From NCBI RefSeq assembly GCF_004295585.1, contig NZ_AP019400.1, positions 4,376,001 through 4,440,000 on the forward strand: a stretch of DNA of 64,000 nt, read 5' to 3'. The DNA is from Cohnella abietis. GTDB taxonomy: Bacteria; Bacillota; Bacilli; Paenibacillales; Paenibacillaceae. The first letter of the stretch is position 1. Every line of letters begins with the position of its first letter. Under the pieces are notes generated by a model. That model was not told the DNA's origin. It saw nothing but the letters and a program-made list of their open reading frames with translations, and searched no databases. A program made the position numbers and the translations under genes. Below, piece by piece: positions 16,934-25,323 of the stretch.

Positions 16934-18685
16934 ATGTCATTAGACGGTATCGTAACTAGAGCGCTCGTACACGAGCTGCAAGCTTGCGTCAAAGCGCGTA
17001 TTCCCAAAATATATCAACCTACAGATAATGAATTGATTTTGCATATCCGCGGACAAGGGGTAAACGGAAAGCTACTTTTGTCAGCCCATCCTTCTATGCC
17101 GCGCATTCATTGGACGGAACAAACTTGGGCAAACCCTCAGGAGCCCCCGATGTTCTGTATGCTGCTGCGCAAATATTGTGAAGGCGGAATTATTGAAGCC
17201 GTCCGGCAGGTCGGTCTAGAAAGAATTGTACATATCGACATCCGGCATCGCGATGAATTAGGGGATTCGTCCTTCAAAACAATTGTGCTGGAAATTATGG
17301 GACGGCATAGCAATCTTATTTTGCTCGATCCCGCAACTGGAATTATTCATGACGGAATCCGCCATGTAACTCCGGCTATCAGCAGCTATCGTGTCGTCCT
17401 GCCAGGGACCGCCTATGTTTCTCCACCCTCTCAAGATAAAGTAAACCCTCTGGAGGCTACTGAGGCTGAATTTGCATCGGTAATGGAGCAAGTATCTAAT
17501 GTTGATGATAATGATGATGAGCAATACTCGAACGCAATTTCTTCATCCTTGCTGAATGCCTATACCGGATTAAGTCCTTTGATTACACGAGAGATCGCTT
17601 ATAGGGCGCAGACGCAAAAGGCTGATCCATGGGTTATTTTCACAGCTATGATGGAGCAGGTTACAAAGCAAGCCTATGAGCCGAATATCGTCTTAATGGA
17701 CGATGGCAAAGCATTGTTCTCAGCCTTAGCATTAACACATGCACAAGGAGAGATTCAGAGCTTCACATCGATTCATTCATGCATAGATGCTTTCTATCGA
17801 GACAAAGCGTCAAGGGACATCGTGCGGCAACGTACGACGGATCTGAATAGATTTTTGCTGAATGAAGTCGCCAAAAATGAGAAAAAGCTACTAAAGCTGC
17901 AGGACACGCTAACGGAAGCGAATGAAGCGGATCTCGTTCGCCGAATGGGTGAGCTGCTTACCGCACATTTGCACGCCTATAAGCGGGGCGACAAAGCTGT
18001 TGAGGTGACTGATTACTACGAGGAAGATCAGCCGACCGTAAAGATCACACTAGATCCTCTCCTCACGCCAAACGAGAATGCGCAGCGTTATTTCCGCAAA
18101 TACAACAAGCTTAAGAATAGCCGCACTGTTGTATCCGAGCAAATGGAATCAACAGAGGCTGAAATTAAGTATTTGGCATCCGTATTGCAAGGCTTAGAAT
18201 CAGCAACGCCTAATGACATTGGTGAAATCCGCGAGGAGCTTGTCGAGCAAGGTTACATTAGGGAACGCGGTCTTAAACGGGGCATGAAGAAGAAAAAGAA
18301 AGGTACCCCTTCTGTGCTTTGTTATACTTCGAGCGAAGGGATTTCCATCTATGTTGGTAAAAATAATACACAGAACGATTATGTAACGAATAGGCTAGCC
18401 TCATCGTCTGATACGTGGCTCCACACGAAAGACATTCCCGGCTCTCACGTGCTCATCCGCAGCACGGAGTTTGGAGAGGCTACCCTGCACGAGGCAGCCG
18501 TGCTCGCAGCCTATTACAGTAAAGCGCGAGTGTCCAGCAGCGTTCCAGTAGATTACACTCGAATTCGTAACGTCCGCAAGCCTAGTGGAGCTAAGCCTGG
18601 CTTCGTCATCTACGACGGGCAGAAAACATTGTTCGTAACACCGGACGAAGCACTAGTTCAGCAAATGCCTTCTACAATCAAATAG
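16934..18685 (+). CDS. rqcH: Ribosome quality control protein RqcH (Rqc2/NEMF homologue)
   Basis: Binds stalled 50S subunits with peptidyl-tRNA and recruits tRNA-Ala for C-terminal alanine tailing, marking nascent chains for degradation. The 583 residues have NFACT-N (MSLDGIVTRALVHELQ..., LLLSAHPSMPRIHWT), helix-hairpin-helix and coiled-coil regions (about 290-410) and the NFACT-R domain (DTWLHTKDIPGSHVLIR, about 450-560). The tRNA-contacting pair, Asp97-Arg98 in B. subtilis (GLDR), reads GLER here (Glu96-Arg97). AGGAG is 8 bases before the ATG. It is monocistronic, ending at a bidirectional terminator. Confidence 0.95.
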   Translation: MSLDGIVTRALVHELQACVKARIPKIYQPTDNELILHIRGQGVNGKLLLSAHPSMPRIHWTEQTWANPQEPPMFCMLLRKYCEGGIIEAVRQVGLERIVHIDIRHRDELGDSSFKTIVLEIMGRHSNLILLDPATGIIHDGIRHVTPAISSYRVVLPGTAYVSPPSQDKVNPLEATEAEFASVMEQVSNVDDNDDEQYSNAISSSLLNAYTGLSPLITREIAYRAQTQKADPWVIFTAMMEQVTKQAYEPNIVLMDDGKALFSALALTHAQGEIQSFTSIHSCIDAFYRDKASRDIVRQRTTDLNRFLLNEVAKNEKKLLKLQDTLTEANEADLVRRMGELLTAHLHAYKRGDKAVEVTDYYEEDQPTVKITLDPLLTPNENAQRYFRKYNKLKNSRTVVSEQMESTEAEIKYLASVLQGLESATPNDIGEIREELVEQGYIRERGLKRGMKKKKKGTPSVLCYTSSEGISIYVGKNNTQNDYVTNRLASSSDTWLHTKDIPGSHVLIRSTEFGEATLHEAAVLAAYYSKARVSSSVPVDYTRIRNVRKPSGAKPGFVIYDGQKTLFVTPDEALVQQMPSTIK

Positions 18686-18696
18686 CGAGTAAGTAA

Positions 18697-18743
18697 GAGA
18701 GTCAGCCCCTTCGGTCAAATAAGACCAAAGGGGCTGACTCTTT
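18697..18743. terminator. Bidirectional terminator between rqcH and the PHP gene
   Basis: AGAGTCAGCCCCTT...AAGGGGCTGACTCT is a stem of more than 13 bp lying between two convergent genes. The T run on the + side is short (TTT). Confidence 0.8.
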
Positions 18744-18750
18744 CACACTT

Positions 18751-19581
18751 TTATATGAACCGATTAACAATTGACGAATCTATCCAGCGACTTCCCATGG
18801 TTCCATGAAAGGCTACTCCATCCTTGATGCCATGGAAATCCGATCCGCCAGTTACAAGCTTACTTCGGTCTTCTGCCCATTGCCTATATCTTTGCTCCAT
18901 CTGGGGATCATGATCGGAATGATAGGCTTCCAATCCATCAGCCCCTGCATCCAAAATAGATAGAACAAGATCATCATCATTGTACAGACCAGGATGTGCA
19001 ATAATGGCTGTTCCTCCTGCTTCATGAATCCATGCAACCGCCTCGCTTGGCGTAATTCTTGGCGGATTAACAAATGCTGGCTTTCCTTCGCCTATATACT
19101 TCTCGAAAGCATCCCTAATATTATCGACATAACCTTTATCGACTAGAACCTGGGCAATATGCGGTCTGCCAACCGATCCGTCACTGTTCTGTGTTTTACC
19201 TGCTGCTACCTCTAGCTCTTCTTGTGAAATGCTCATACCTAATTGGTTTAGCCTAGCTAGAATATCCGCATTACGTCGATTTCTAACATCTCGAAGAGAT
19301 AATAGTCTATCTTGCAGTTGGGAGTCTTCATGGGAAATGCCATAGCCCAAAATATGAATGTCCTTGCCATTATCTGCTGTGCTAATTTCTACTCCCGGAA
19401 CAACAACAATTCCGTAAGCTTTTCCAGCTTCTAGCGCTTCCTCAATTCCAGACAATGTATCATGATCGGTGATGGCGAGTGCATCTAAACCTAGCTCCTT
19501 AGCCATACGTACATTTTCCGTTGGACTGAACATACCGTCGGATGCCGTTGTGTGTGAATGCAAATCCGCCTTATTGTTCAT
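18751..19581 (-). CDS. PHP-domain phosphoesterase (TrpH/YciV-like)
   Basis: A metal-dependent phosphoesterase of the polymerase-and-histidinol-phosphatase superfamily; relatives degrade short RNA 5'-3' or act on 3',5'-bisphosphate nucleosides. The 276-residue product shows metal motifs DLHSHTTASDG (6-16), ITDHDT, VVPGVEIS, IAHPGLY and GGSDFHG near the C-terminus. The ATG at 19581 overlaps the end of the LysR gene by 11 bp, so the two are probably co-transcribed and translationally coupled. The exact substrate cannot be read from the sequence. Confidence 0.88.
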   Translation of the reverse strand: MNNKADLHSHTTASDGMFSPTENVRMAKELGLDALAITDHDTLSGIEEALEAGKAYGIVVVPGVEISTADNGKDIHILGYGISHEDSQLQDRLLSLRDVRNRRNADILARLNQLGMSISQEELEVAAGKTQNSDGSVGRPHIAQVLVDKGYVDNIRDAFEKYIGEGKPAFVNPPRITPSEAVAWIHEAGGTAIIAHPGLYNDDDLVLSILDAGADGLEAYHSDHDPQMEQRYRQWAEDRSKLVTGGSDFHGIKDGVAFHGTMGSRWIDSSIVNRFI

Positions 19582-20476
19582 GTGAGAGCTCCCTAAGGTC
19601 ATGAAGTAATGCTGCAGCAGGTATTGGAAGTAAGGATGATTGCAGCCTGACGGCAAAAAACTGCCTTCTAAAGCTTACACCGCTTATTTTCACAGGCTTC
19701 AGCAAGCCTAGTGCTATTTCATGCTTAATGGTCCACATTGAAATAATCGACAATCCCAATCCCGCTTCCACTGCAGATTTGACCGCGCCAGTACTTCCGA
19801 ATTCGCTAACGACACGTAGCTGCTCTTCTGTAACGCCATGATTCAACAGCTCTTCCTCCATAATCTGACGGGTTCCAGAGCCTTTCTCCCGCAGAACCAA
19901 TGGTTCAGCAATAACTTCCGCAAGCGTAACCTCAGTCCGCGAAGCAAAAGGGTGATTTGTTGGTGTCACAAGCATCAACTCATCGTTCATAACCGGCTCA
20001 GTATCGAACCCGGGAACATCGCAGGGAGCTTCTATAATTCCAAAATCGAGCCCCTGGTGAGCAACAGCCTCTATAATCTCAGTCGTGTTCATTACCTTCA
20101 TGTCCACCGAAACCTCGGGGAATCGGCGAAGGAATGAACCGAGCAATCTGGGCAGCACGTATTCCCCTATCGTTAAGCTGGCAGCAAATTGCAATCGACC
20201 TTTTAAATTCTCGATAAATTTAATCATAAGCACGTCTGTATCCCGCATCAGCTCAACGGCTTTACGTGCTTGCGGCAATAACCGATAGCCAGCCTCCGTT
20301 AGTTCGAGCTTCTTTGTCGTACGATTAAGTAGCTTTGTTCCAAATCTCTCCTCTAAAGCTTGCACCTGCATCGTTACGGCTGGCTGAGTCATATGCAATG
20401 TCTGAGCCGCGGCCGAGAAGCTGCCTCGCTCCGCCACTGTGTAGAAGATGTGTAATTGATGTACGTTCAGAGCCAT
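19571..20476 (-). CDS. LysR-family transcriptional regulator (CysL/YeiE-like)
   Basis: The 301-residue product starts MALNVHQLHIFYTVAERGSF with the winged HTH SAAAQTLHMTQPAVTMQVQALE (about 20-42), followed by a periplasmic-binding-like effector domain (about 90-295). The effector domain segments TLAEVIAEPLVLREKGSGTR and SEFGSTGAVKSAVEAGLGLSI are characteristic of the CysL/YeiE branch, which senses sulfur or related metabolites. GGCGGA precedes the chosen ATG; an upstream in-frame start is unlikely. The target is unknown; it overlaps the PHP gene. Confidence 0.88.
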   Translation of the reverse strand: MALNVHQLHIFYTVAERGSFSAAAQTLHMTQPAVTMQVQALEERFGTKLLNRTTKKLELTEAGYRLLPQARKAVELMRDTDVLMIKFIENLKGRLQFAASLTIGEYVLPRLLGSFLRRFPEVSVDMKVMNTTEIIEAVAHQGLDFGIIEAPCDVPGFDTEPVMNDELMLVTPTNHPFASRTEVTLAEVIAEPLVLREKGSGTRQIMEEELLNHGVTEEQLRVVSEFGSTGAVKSAVEAGLGLSIISMWTIKHEIALGLLKPVKISGVSFRRQFFAVRLQSSLLPIPAAALLHDLRELSHEQ

Positions 20477-20627
20477 GCATGTTCCGCCTTCCGCTCGATA
20501 TTTGATTTCAAAATTATACCACATGCTAGCTTAAACAGCTGTCCCTGGTTATTCAGGGATGGATGAGCGTAAAGCTTACAGACGCTGCGCAGCTAAAAAA
20601 TCACGTTTCCAGAAACTCAAGCTTCGT

Positions 20628-20670
20628 AAAATAAAACAAACCGAGCGAGGTTACCCTCCAGCCCGGCTGT
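20628..20670 (-). terminator. Terminator after the unrecognised 145-residue gene
   Basis: The minus-strand stem CCGGGC-TGGAGG-GTAA-CCTC-GCTCGG allows one G-T pair and is followed by TTTGTTTTATTTT. Confidence 0.75.
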
Positions 20671-20685
20671 CGAAATATATACGCT

Positions 20686-21123
20686 TTAACGGCGTTTACG
20701 GTTATTTTTAATTAAGGTCATGCGCCTTGAATGCCGTAGCCACGAATAATACGTTTTCAAATCGCGTAGCTCCATTGTCTCGGACATTCTGCCTAAGAAG
20801 GTTACGACTATCATTTTGTGTAAGGGATTTCCGAGTAAGTCTGTATCTGTCTCACTAATAGAGAACTCCGCAACAAATACAAGATCATCGTCGATTGTAT
20901 ATACGTCTTGTTCATTCCGATAATAAGATACGATGCGATCTTCCTTCAAGCACTCCCACATATACTCGGCAATGTCAGAATAACCCGTTTTCTCGCTTTC
21001 CACCCGATCAGTCCAACGTGTGCGAGCATGGTTGGTTATGATGATATCGACGACCTTCTTATCCCCTAGAATAACATGAAAGGGTTCGTACGTGTTCCAT
21101 CGCTCCGTGTGTTTATCCTTCAC
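20686..21123 (-). CDS. Unrecognised 145-residue protein, possibly DUF4258-like
   Basis: I do not recognise this protein with certainty. It is soluble, charged and free of signal or membrane segments. ITNHARTRWTDRV near residues 29-41 resembles the HARxRxxER motif of DUF4258/RelE-fold proteins. The middle shows beta-strand-like stretches (YTIDDDLVFVAEFSI, KMIVVTFLGRM), and the C-terminus is strongly basic (RRMTLIKNNRKRR). No partner antitoxin gene is adjacent, so a toxin role is not supported. It stands alone, with a terminator downstream and a long noncoding region upstream. Confidence 0.6.
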   Translation of the reverse strand: MKDKHTERWNTYEPFHVILGDKKVVDIIITNHARTRWTDRVESEKTGYSDIAEYMWECLKEDRIVSYYRNEQDVYTIDDDLVFVAEFSISETDTDLLGNPLHKMIVVTFLGRMSETMELRDLKTYYSWLRHSRRMTLIKNNRKRR

Positions 21124-21481
21124 CGGGCTATCCCCTTCCCGATTCTAGGTCTTCCGAATCATATTAATTCCATACATAAATAGGAACTTAAGTTCATTTT
21201 ACCCCATTTATTCCCGAGGATTCAACAAAAATATATATTGAATCTCCCTAATCCATTTTTCAGATGTTAAATATGTATATCACAATAGATGTACTTTTAA
21301 TCCTACATGTCTGTAATGATGAACTGATAGCCATATTGACATAGATTGTTAGCGTATGGGAAGCCCTATTTCCGCCTCGCTCGGATTGACGCTCCATCCT
21401 CAAAACCTACTCCAACGTCCTTAACAAACATCCTCATTCTATTGTCTAGTATTATCTCTGTGGGCATTATCCCCTTCGTTC
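21124..21481. other. AT-rich noncoding region before the 52-bp array
   Basis: About 360 bp with no supported gene on either strand. It should carry the promoter for the minus-strand gene at 20686-21123, but no clear -35/-10 pair was singled out. Confidence 0.5.
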
Positions 21482-22433
21482 AGCAACACAGCGACTTCTA
21501 CGACTAACTTCCCGCCAGCAGCGTAGTTTGGAGCGGAATTAAGCGGTACCTTCGACTAATTCCTTGCCAGCAGCAGAGTTTGGAGCGGACTTAAGCGGCA
21601 TCTACGACTAACTCCTCGCCAGCAGGGTAGATTGGAGCGGAGTTAAGCGGCACCTTCGACTAACTCACCGCCTGCAGCGTAGTTTGGAGCGGACTTAAGC
21701 GGCACCTTCGACTAACTCACCTCCACCAGCGTAGTTTGGAGCGGAGATAAGCGGTACCTACGACTAAATCACCGCCACCAGCGTAGTTTGGAGCAGACTT
21801 AAGCGGTACCTTCGACTAACTCACCGCCAGCAGCGTAGTTTGGAGCGGAGTTAAGCGGTACCTACGACTAACTCCTCGTCAGCAGCGGAGTTTGGAGCGG
21901 AGTTAAGCGGTACCTTCGACTAACTCACCGCCAGCAGCGGAGTTTGGAGCGGAGTTAAGCGGCAACTACGACTAACTCACCGCCACTAGCTCAGTTTGGA
22001 GCGGAGTTACGCGGTACCTACGACTAACTCACCTCCACCAGCTCAGTTTGGAGCGGAGTTAAGCGGTACCTACGACTAACTCACCGCCACCAGCGTAGTT
22101 TGGAGCGGAGTTATGCGGCACCTTCGACTAATTCCTCGCCACTAGCGTAGTTTGGAGCGGACTTAAGCGGCACCTTCGACTAACTCACCGCCAGCATCTT
22201 AGTTTGGAGCGGAGTTAGGCGGCATCTACGACTAATTCCTTGCCAGCAGCAGAGTTTGGAGCGGACTTAAGCGGCATCTATTACGACTAACTCCTCGCCA
22301 CCAGCGTAGTTTGGAGCAGACTTAAGCGGTACCTACGACTAACTCCTCGCCACCAGCGTAGTTTGGAGCGGACTTAAGCGGCATCTACGACTAACTCACC
22401 GCCACCGGCACAGTTGATGCGGAGTTATGCTGT
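21482..22433. repeat. Tandem array, 18 units with a 52-bp period
   Basis: GTTTGGAGC (or a close variant) starts at 21526, 21578, 21630, 21682 and so on to 22413. Every step is 52 bp except one of 55 bp, caused by three inserted bases near 22280. The consensus unit reads GTAGTTTGGAGCGGAGTTAA, GCGGTACCTACGACTAACTC, ACCGCCACCAGC. GAGTTA and TAACTC are inverted around GGTACC. Units differ at a few recurrent positions (GTTAA/CTTAA, TACC/CACC/CATC, CTCACC/CTCCTC). 52 is not a multiple of 3, and no frame stays open. The last unit is degenerate and abuts the ylbG terminator. Confidence 0.95.
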
Positions 22434-22442
22434 ATTGGAAGC

Positions 22443-22471
22443 AAAAAAAGTCCCCAGTGAGGGGACTTTTC
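22443..22471. terminator. Terminator of ricF-ylbG
   Basis: AAAAAGTCCCC-AGTG-GGGGACTTTT is a near-symmetrical stem with T runs on both strands, 44 bases after the ylbG stop. Confidence 0.85.
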
Positions 22472-22515
22472 TGCAATAAAGCGATAATGGGCTATCCATT
22501 TTAAATAAAAATGCG

Positions 22516-22779
22516 CTATAGACCGTAAAACTGGGTTTTGTCTGGTACATTTTTCTCGTATTCGGTTTTAATTTCGTTACGGTAAGAGCGCTCGATCTTC
22601 CGGACAAAGGGTAGACGCTGCAAATTACGAACCGCTTCCTCTGCTACGTCAGCGTTCATGTACATAACGGCATATTGCATTTTGCGAGACATGTAATGCA
22701 ACGTTCCGTATTTATCTAAACCTCTGGCCGCTTTCGAATCGCTAAACCATACGATATAACCTGTCCGCTCGGCAAACAT
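22516..22779 (-). CDS. ylbG: YlbG family protein (DUF2129)
   Basis: An 87-residue cytosolic protein of unknown function, conserved in Firmicutes next to ylbF. The YlbG pattern is visible: GTLHYMSRKMQYAVMYMNAD followed by LQRLPFVRKIERSYR. GGAGGT is six bases before the ATG. It lies 28 bp after ricF in the same transcription unit, ending at a terminator. The identification rests on motif similarity plus the conserved ylbF-ylbG order. Confidence 0.85.
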   Translation of the reverse strand: MFAERTGYIVWFSDSKAARGLDKYGTLHYMSRKMQYAVMYMNADVAEEAVRNLQRLPFVRKIERSYRNEIKTEYEKNVPDKTQFYGL

Positions 22780-22807
22780 GTATAACCTCCGGCTTCATTC
22801 AAAATGT

Positions 22808-23305
22808 TTAACCGCAACCTCCGCCGCCGCTACTGCAAGAGCAGCTACCACCATTTCCACAGCCCGAAGCTTTAGGATTTGGATTGTTGTCCGGAACCTT
22901 AATGCTTTGTGAGACTGCATAAGCCAAAGTCCGGGATATATCGTTAAGCAATTCATCCATAAAAGTTTCTGCTGCTTTATACTTACGTACGGACTCCACT
23001 TGATCCAGTCGGCCCTCAGCAGCATAAACCTGATCCAATGCAGCGTTGTAATCCGGATGGAATCTTCCGAAACGTTCGCATTCTGCAAACTTCTCTTTCG
23101 CCTTGGCAAATTGCTTTGTTAAGCTCTGTACCTCGGCGTCATTATGAACTTGCTCTTTCCAATAAATATACTCCGCTACGTAAGCGGACTGCTTAAGTGA
23201 ATCTCCCAGCTCGAAGGCGCGGGATATGAGTAACGCCATGTCAGCAGGCGTATTCTCCCTCACACCTTGTTCTGCCGTAGAGAGGGTTTGTGTCATACTG
23301 GCCAT
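22808..23305 (-). CDS. ricF: YlbF/RicF, RNase Y specificity factor subunit
   Basis: In B. subtilis YlbF (RicF) forms the Y-complex with YmcA and YaaT, binds [4Fe-4S] clusters and directs RNase Y to specific mRNAs; it also affects sporulation, competence and biofilm. This 165-residue protein has the helical YlbF core (about 10-135) and a short Gly/Ser tail with four cysteines in the last 20 residues (GCGNGGSCSCSSGGGGCG), a plausible cluster-binding tail. The ATG at 23305 follows AAGGTGAGGTGAGGCC; the longer upstream frame lacks a comparable ribosome site. It is co-transcribed with ylbG. Confidence 0.85.
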   Translation of the reverse strand: MASMTQTLSTAEQGVRENTPADMALLISRAFELGDSLKQSAYVAEYIYWKEQVHNDAEVQSLTKQFAKAKEKFAECERFGRFHPDYNAALDQVYAAEGRLDQVESVRKYKAAETFMDELLNDISRTLAYAVSQSIKVPDNNPNPKASGCGNGGSCSCSSGGGGCG

Positions 23306-23370
23306 CGGCCTCACCTCACCTTTCGGCTTTGCCATACCCAATAATAATAACACATATTGACGATATCTAG

Positions 23371-25323
23371 TCAATTGGTTTCAATATAGGCAAGTGAAGG
23401 AAGCACAATCATTAATTCATCAATTTCTTCCACCCGAATCTTAACTGGTCTAAGTCCGCTTCCTTTACTATCAAAATCACTAACCGATCGCCAGTGCCCA
23501 AGTACTGACCATCTCGCTTCCTCCTCCTCAATAGCGTGTGGGACAAAGGTTTTCCTCTCTCCTCCATGCTCCATTTGCACAGACGCCTGCCATTGTATAG
23601 CCCGCTGCATCAGCTCCCTGGATGTAGACCAATGGTAAGCACGAGAGCTACTCAGCCAAGCTGTCGGGATGCTGGACATTCCCGGAAAAAGCTCGTCTTT
23701 GCTAGGCAGTAATCGATCTGCTTCAAATAGCGACAGCTTATGGCGTTTATTAATAAATCCTTGCTCTGCAAGCCGATTTTCTACAGCTGTCTTCTCCCCT
23801 AGCTCTTCCAACATAACCTTATTTAATTTTTGATCTGTTGGTGGGTACCCTAGCTTTACTAGCCTCGCCCGCAAAAACTTTATGGATGAAGCATCTACAA
23901 TAAAATCGCGCTCACCCAATTGCTCCAGCAGCTTGCCCGATATTTCTGGATCCTGTTTAAGCAAGGCTGCCACTGCTCCATTTTCCGTCCTAAGCAACAT
24001 TTCCTCTGAAAACTTTACTTTCCCAATTGAAAAGAACCAATCCTCCAGCGCTCTCCGCACAGGATCTGGAAGACATTGCTGTGAACTTTGCTCAAGAAAA
24101 ATAATCATGGATTGTAGAGTATGGCCTGCATCGAATCCCTTAATACAAGATTCCCGTGTCAATCGATATACGAACACAGCATCCGCCGTCACTTTTTCCG
24201 CGATTTCCCCAAGCACCCAACGCTGTCCTAAGCCTATTTCAGGCGGCACCAGAATTTCCCCATCAGGTTGTATGAAAATAGTTCCTGCATCTACTGCAGA
24301 TGTCCGAGTTGCTGCTACATGGTCTATCTTCTTTCTAAATATCGCTTGCCCGTTTATGCTACCCCGTTCAAGCCATCCGAACGATTCCAGTATTTCAAGC
24401 CATTCATTGATTGCTCCTGCACTTCCAACCTCACACAAAGCATCGTCATAATACCACTCTGATGCGGTCATTGTAGAAATTGCCGAAGCTATTAAATGGA
24501 TTTCCGGATTAATGGAGCAGTACCTTGTCATGATCAGATCATACAGCTTGTTATCTGCTTCAGAAGGTGTACATTTTAACCATTCTTTAAGTCCATCCTC
24601 GCAAATCCTTATCTCTTTATCCATTTTCCGCAAAATGCCAGAGCATAATCCAATATCAAGTGCCAAAGCCACATTCGCAGGAATCTGATCATTCTGTGGG
24701 TAGCTCAAGTATAAGCTCCGCAGTTCTTCGGCTGTGAGCCGCATTTGAGCTTTCATTCGGGTAACAAAGGAACAATTTAATTGACCTTTAGCATTGATTG
24801 AGATGGGATAACCGTCCATTTCAAACCAGACTGAGAGCAATTCCAAAGAAAGCGGTAGACGAAAGGCGCTGGATGAAAGCTTAATTTCTCTCGGATCAAG
24901 ATGTGTAAGTGGTTTGCCTTCTATCGGAGCCAGCAAGTGCTGCCAAAGAGAAATATTATCTGTAGGCAAATATACCAGCTGATCCCCCCACGCCTTGCGA
25001 ACGGCAAACAAAATACCACATCTTCTCAGTCGTGCGACAGCAACTCGAATTTCAGCCCCGGTTATTGCAGAGACGTCCTCTTGTGCTTTTATTAAAGCTT
25101 CAATCTCAAAGGGCTGCGCCCCGAATCGGAAAAGTATTCTCTTAACAGTCTCTAATTGAATGGTATCGGAGGATTGAAGCTTCCATTCCTTTGCCCATTG
25201 CGCATTACTTAGCAATTCTTCCAGCTTTTCACCAAGCTCAAGTCTATTTTTTATTGTTGGTTCAGTTATGATTAACTCGCGAATGGAATCTGAGAGTCGC
25301 TCTACGGACATTTTTAAGTTCAT
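23371..25323 (-). CDS. Helicase-associated partner protein of XPB (Helicase_C_3-like)
   Basis: A 650-residue protein with no Walker motifs, overlapping the XPB helicase gene by ATGA. Bacterial XPB genes are often paired with a large protein carrying winged-helix and helicase-C-like domains, and this fits. Possible wing-helix segments lie near 90-130, and TIFIQPDGEILVPPEIGLGQRWVL... VYRLTRESCIKGFDAG near 340-400 is characteristic of the family. The C-terminus reads EIDELMIVLPSLAYIETN. AGGTG precedes the ATG at 25323. The role is probably nucleotide excision repair or DNA processing with XPB; the exact function is not established. Confidence 0.78.
   Translation of the reverse strand: MNLKMSVERLSDSIRELIITEPTIKNRLELGEKLEELLSNAQWAKEWKLQSSDTIQLETVKRILFRFGAQPFEIEALIKAQEDVSAITGAEIRVAVARLRRCGILFAVRKAWGDQLVYLPTDNISLWQHLLAPIEGKPLTHLDPREIKLSSSAFRLPLSLELLSVWFEMDGYPISINAKGQLNCSFVTRMKAQMRLTAEELRSLYLSYPQNDQIPANVALALDIGLCSGILRKMDKEIRICEDGLKEWLKCTPSEADNKLYDLIMTRYCSINPEIHLIASAISTMTASEWYYDDALCEVGSAGAINEWLEILESFGWLERGSINGQAIFRKKIDHVAATRTSAVDAGTIFIQPDGEILVPPEIGLGQRWVLGEIAEKVTADAVFVYRLTRESCIKGFDAGHTLQSMIIFLEQSSQQCLPDPVRRALEDWFFSIGKVKFSEEMLLRTENGAVAALLKQDPEISGKLLEQLGERDFIVDASSIKFLRARLVKLGYPPTDQKLNKVMLEELGEKTAVENRLAEQGFINKRHKLSLFEADRLLPSKDELFPGMSSIPTAWLSSSRAYHWSTSRELMQRAIQWQASVQMEHGGERKTFVPHAIEEEEARWSVLGHWRSVSDFDSKGSGLRPVKIRVEEIDELMIVLPSLAYIETN

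Noticed and set aside
20686..21123. Toxin of a toxin-antitoxin pair
   Set aside because: There is a weak HAR-R-motif likeness only, and no adjacent antitoxin gene.
21482..22433. CRISPR array
   Set aside because: Units are contiguous near-identical 52-mers without unique spacers, and there are no cas genes.
22425..22607. 60-codon minus-strand frame overlapping ylbG
   Set aside because: It runs across the ylbG terminator and the end of ylbG in a different frame.
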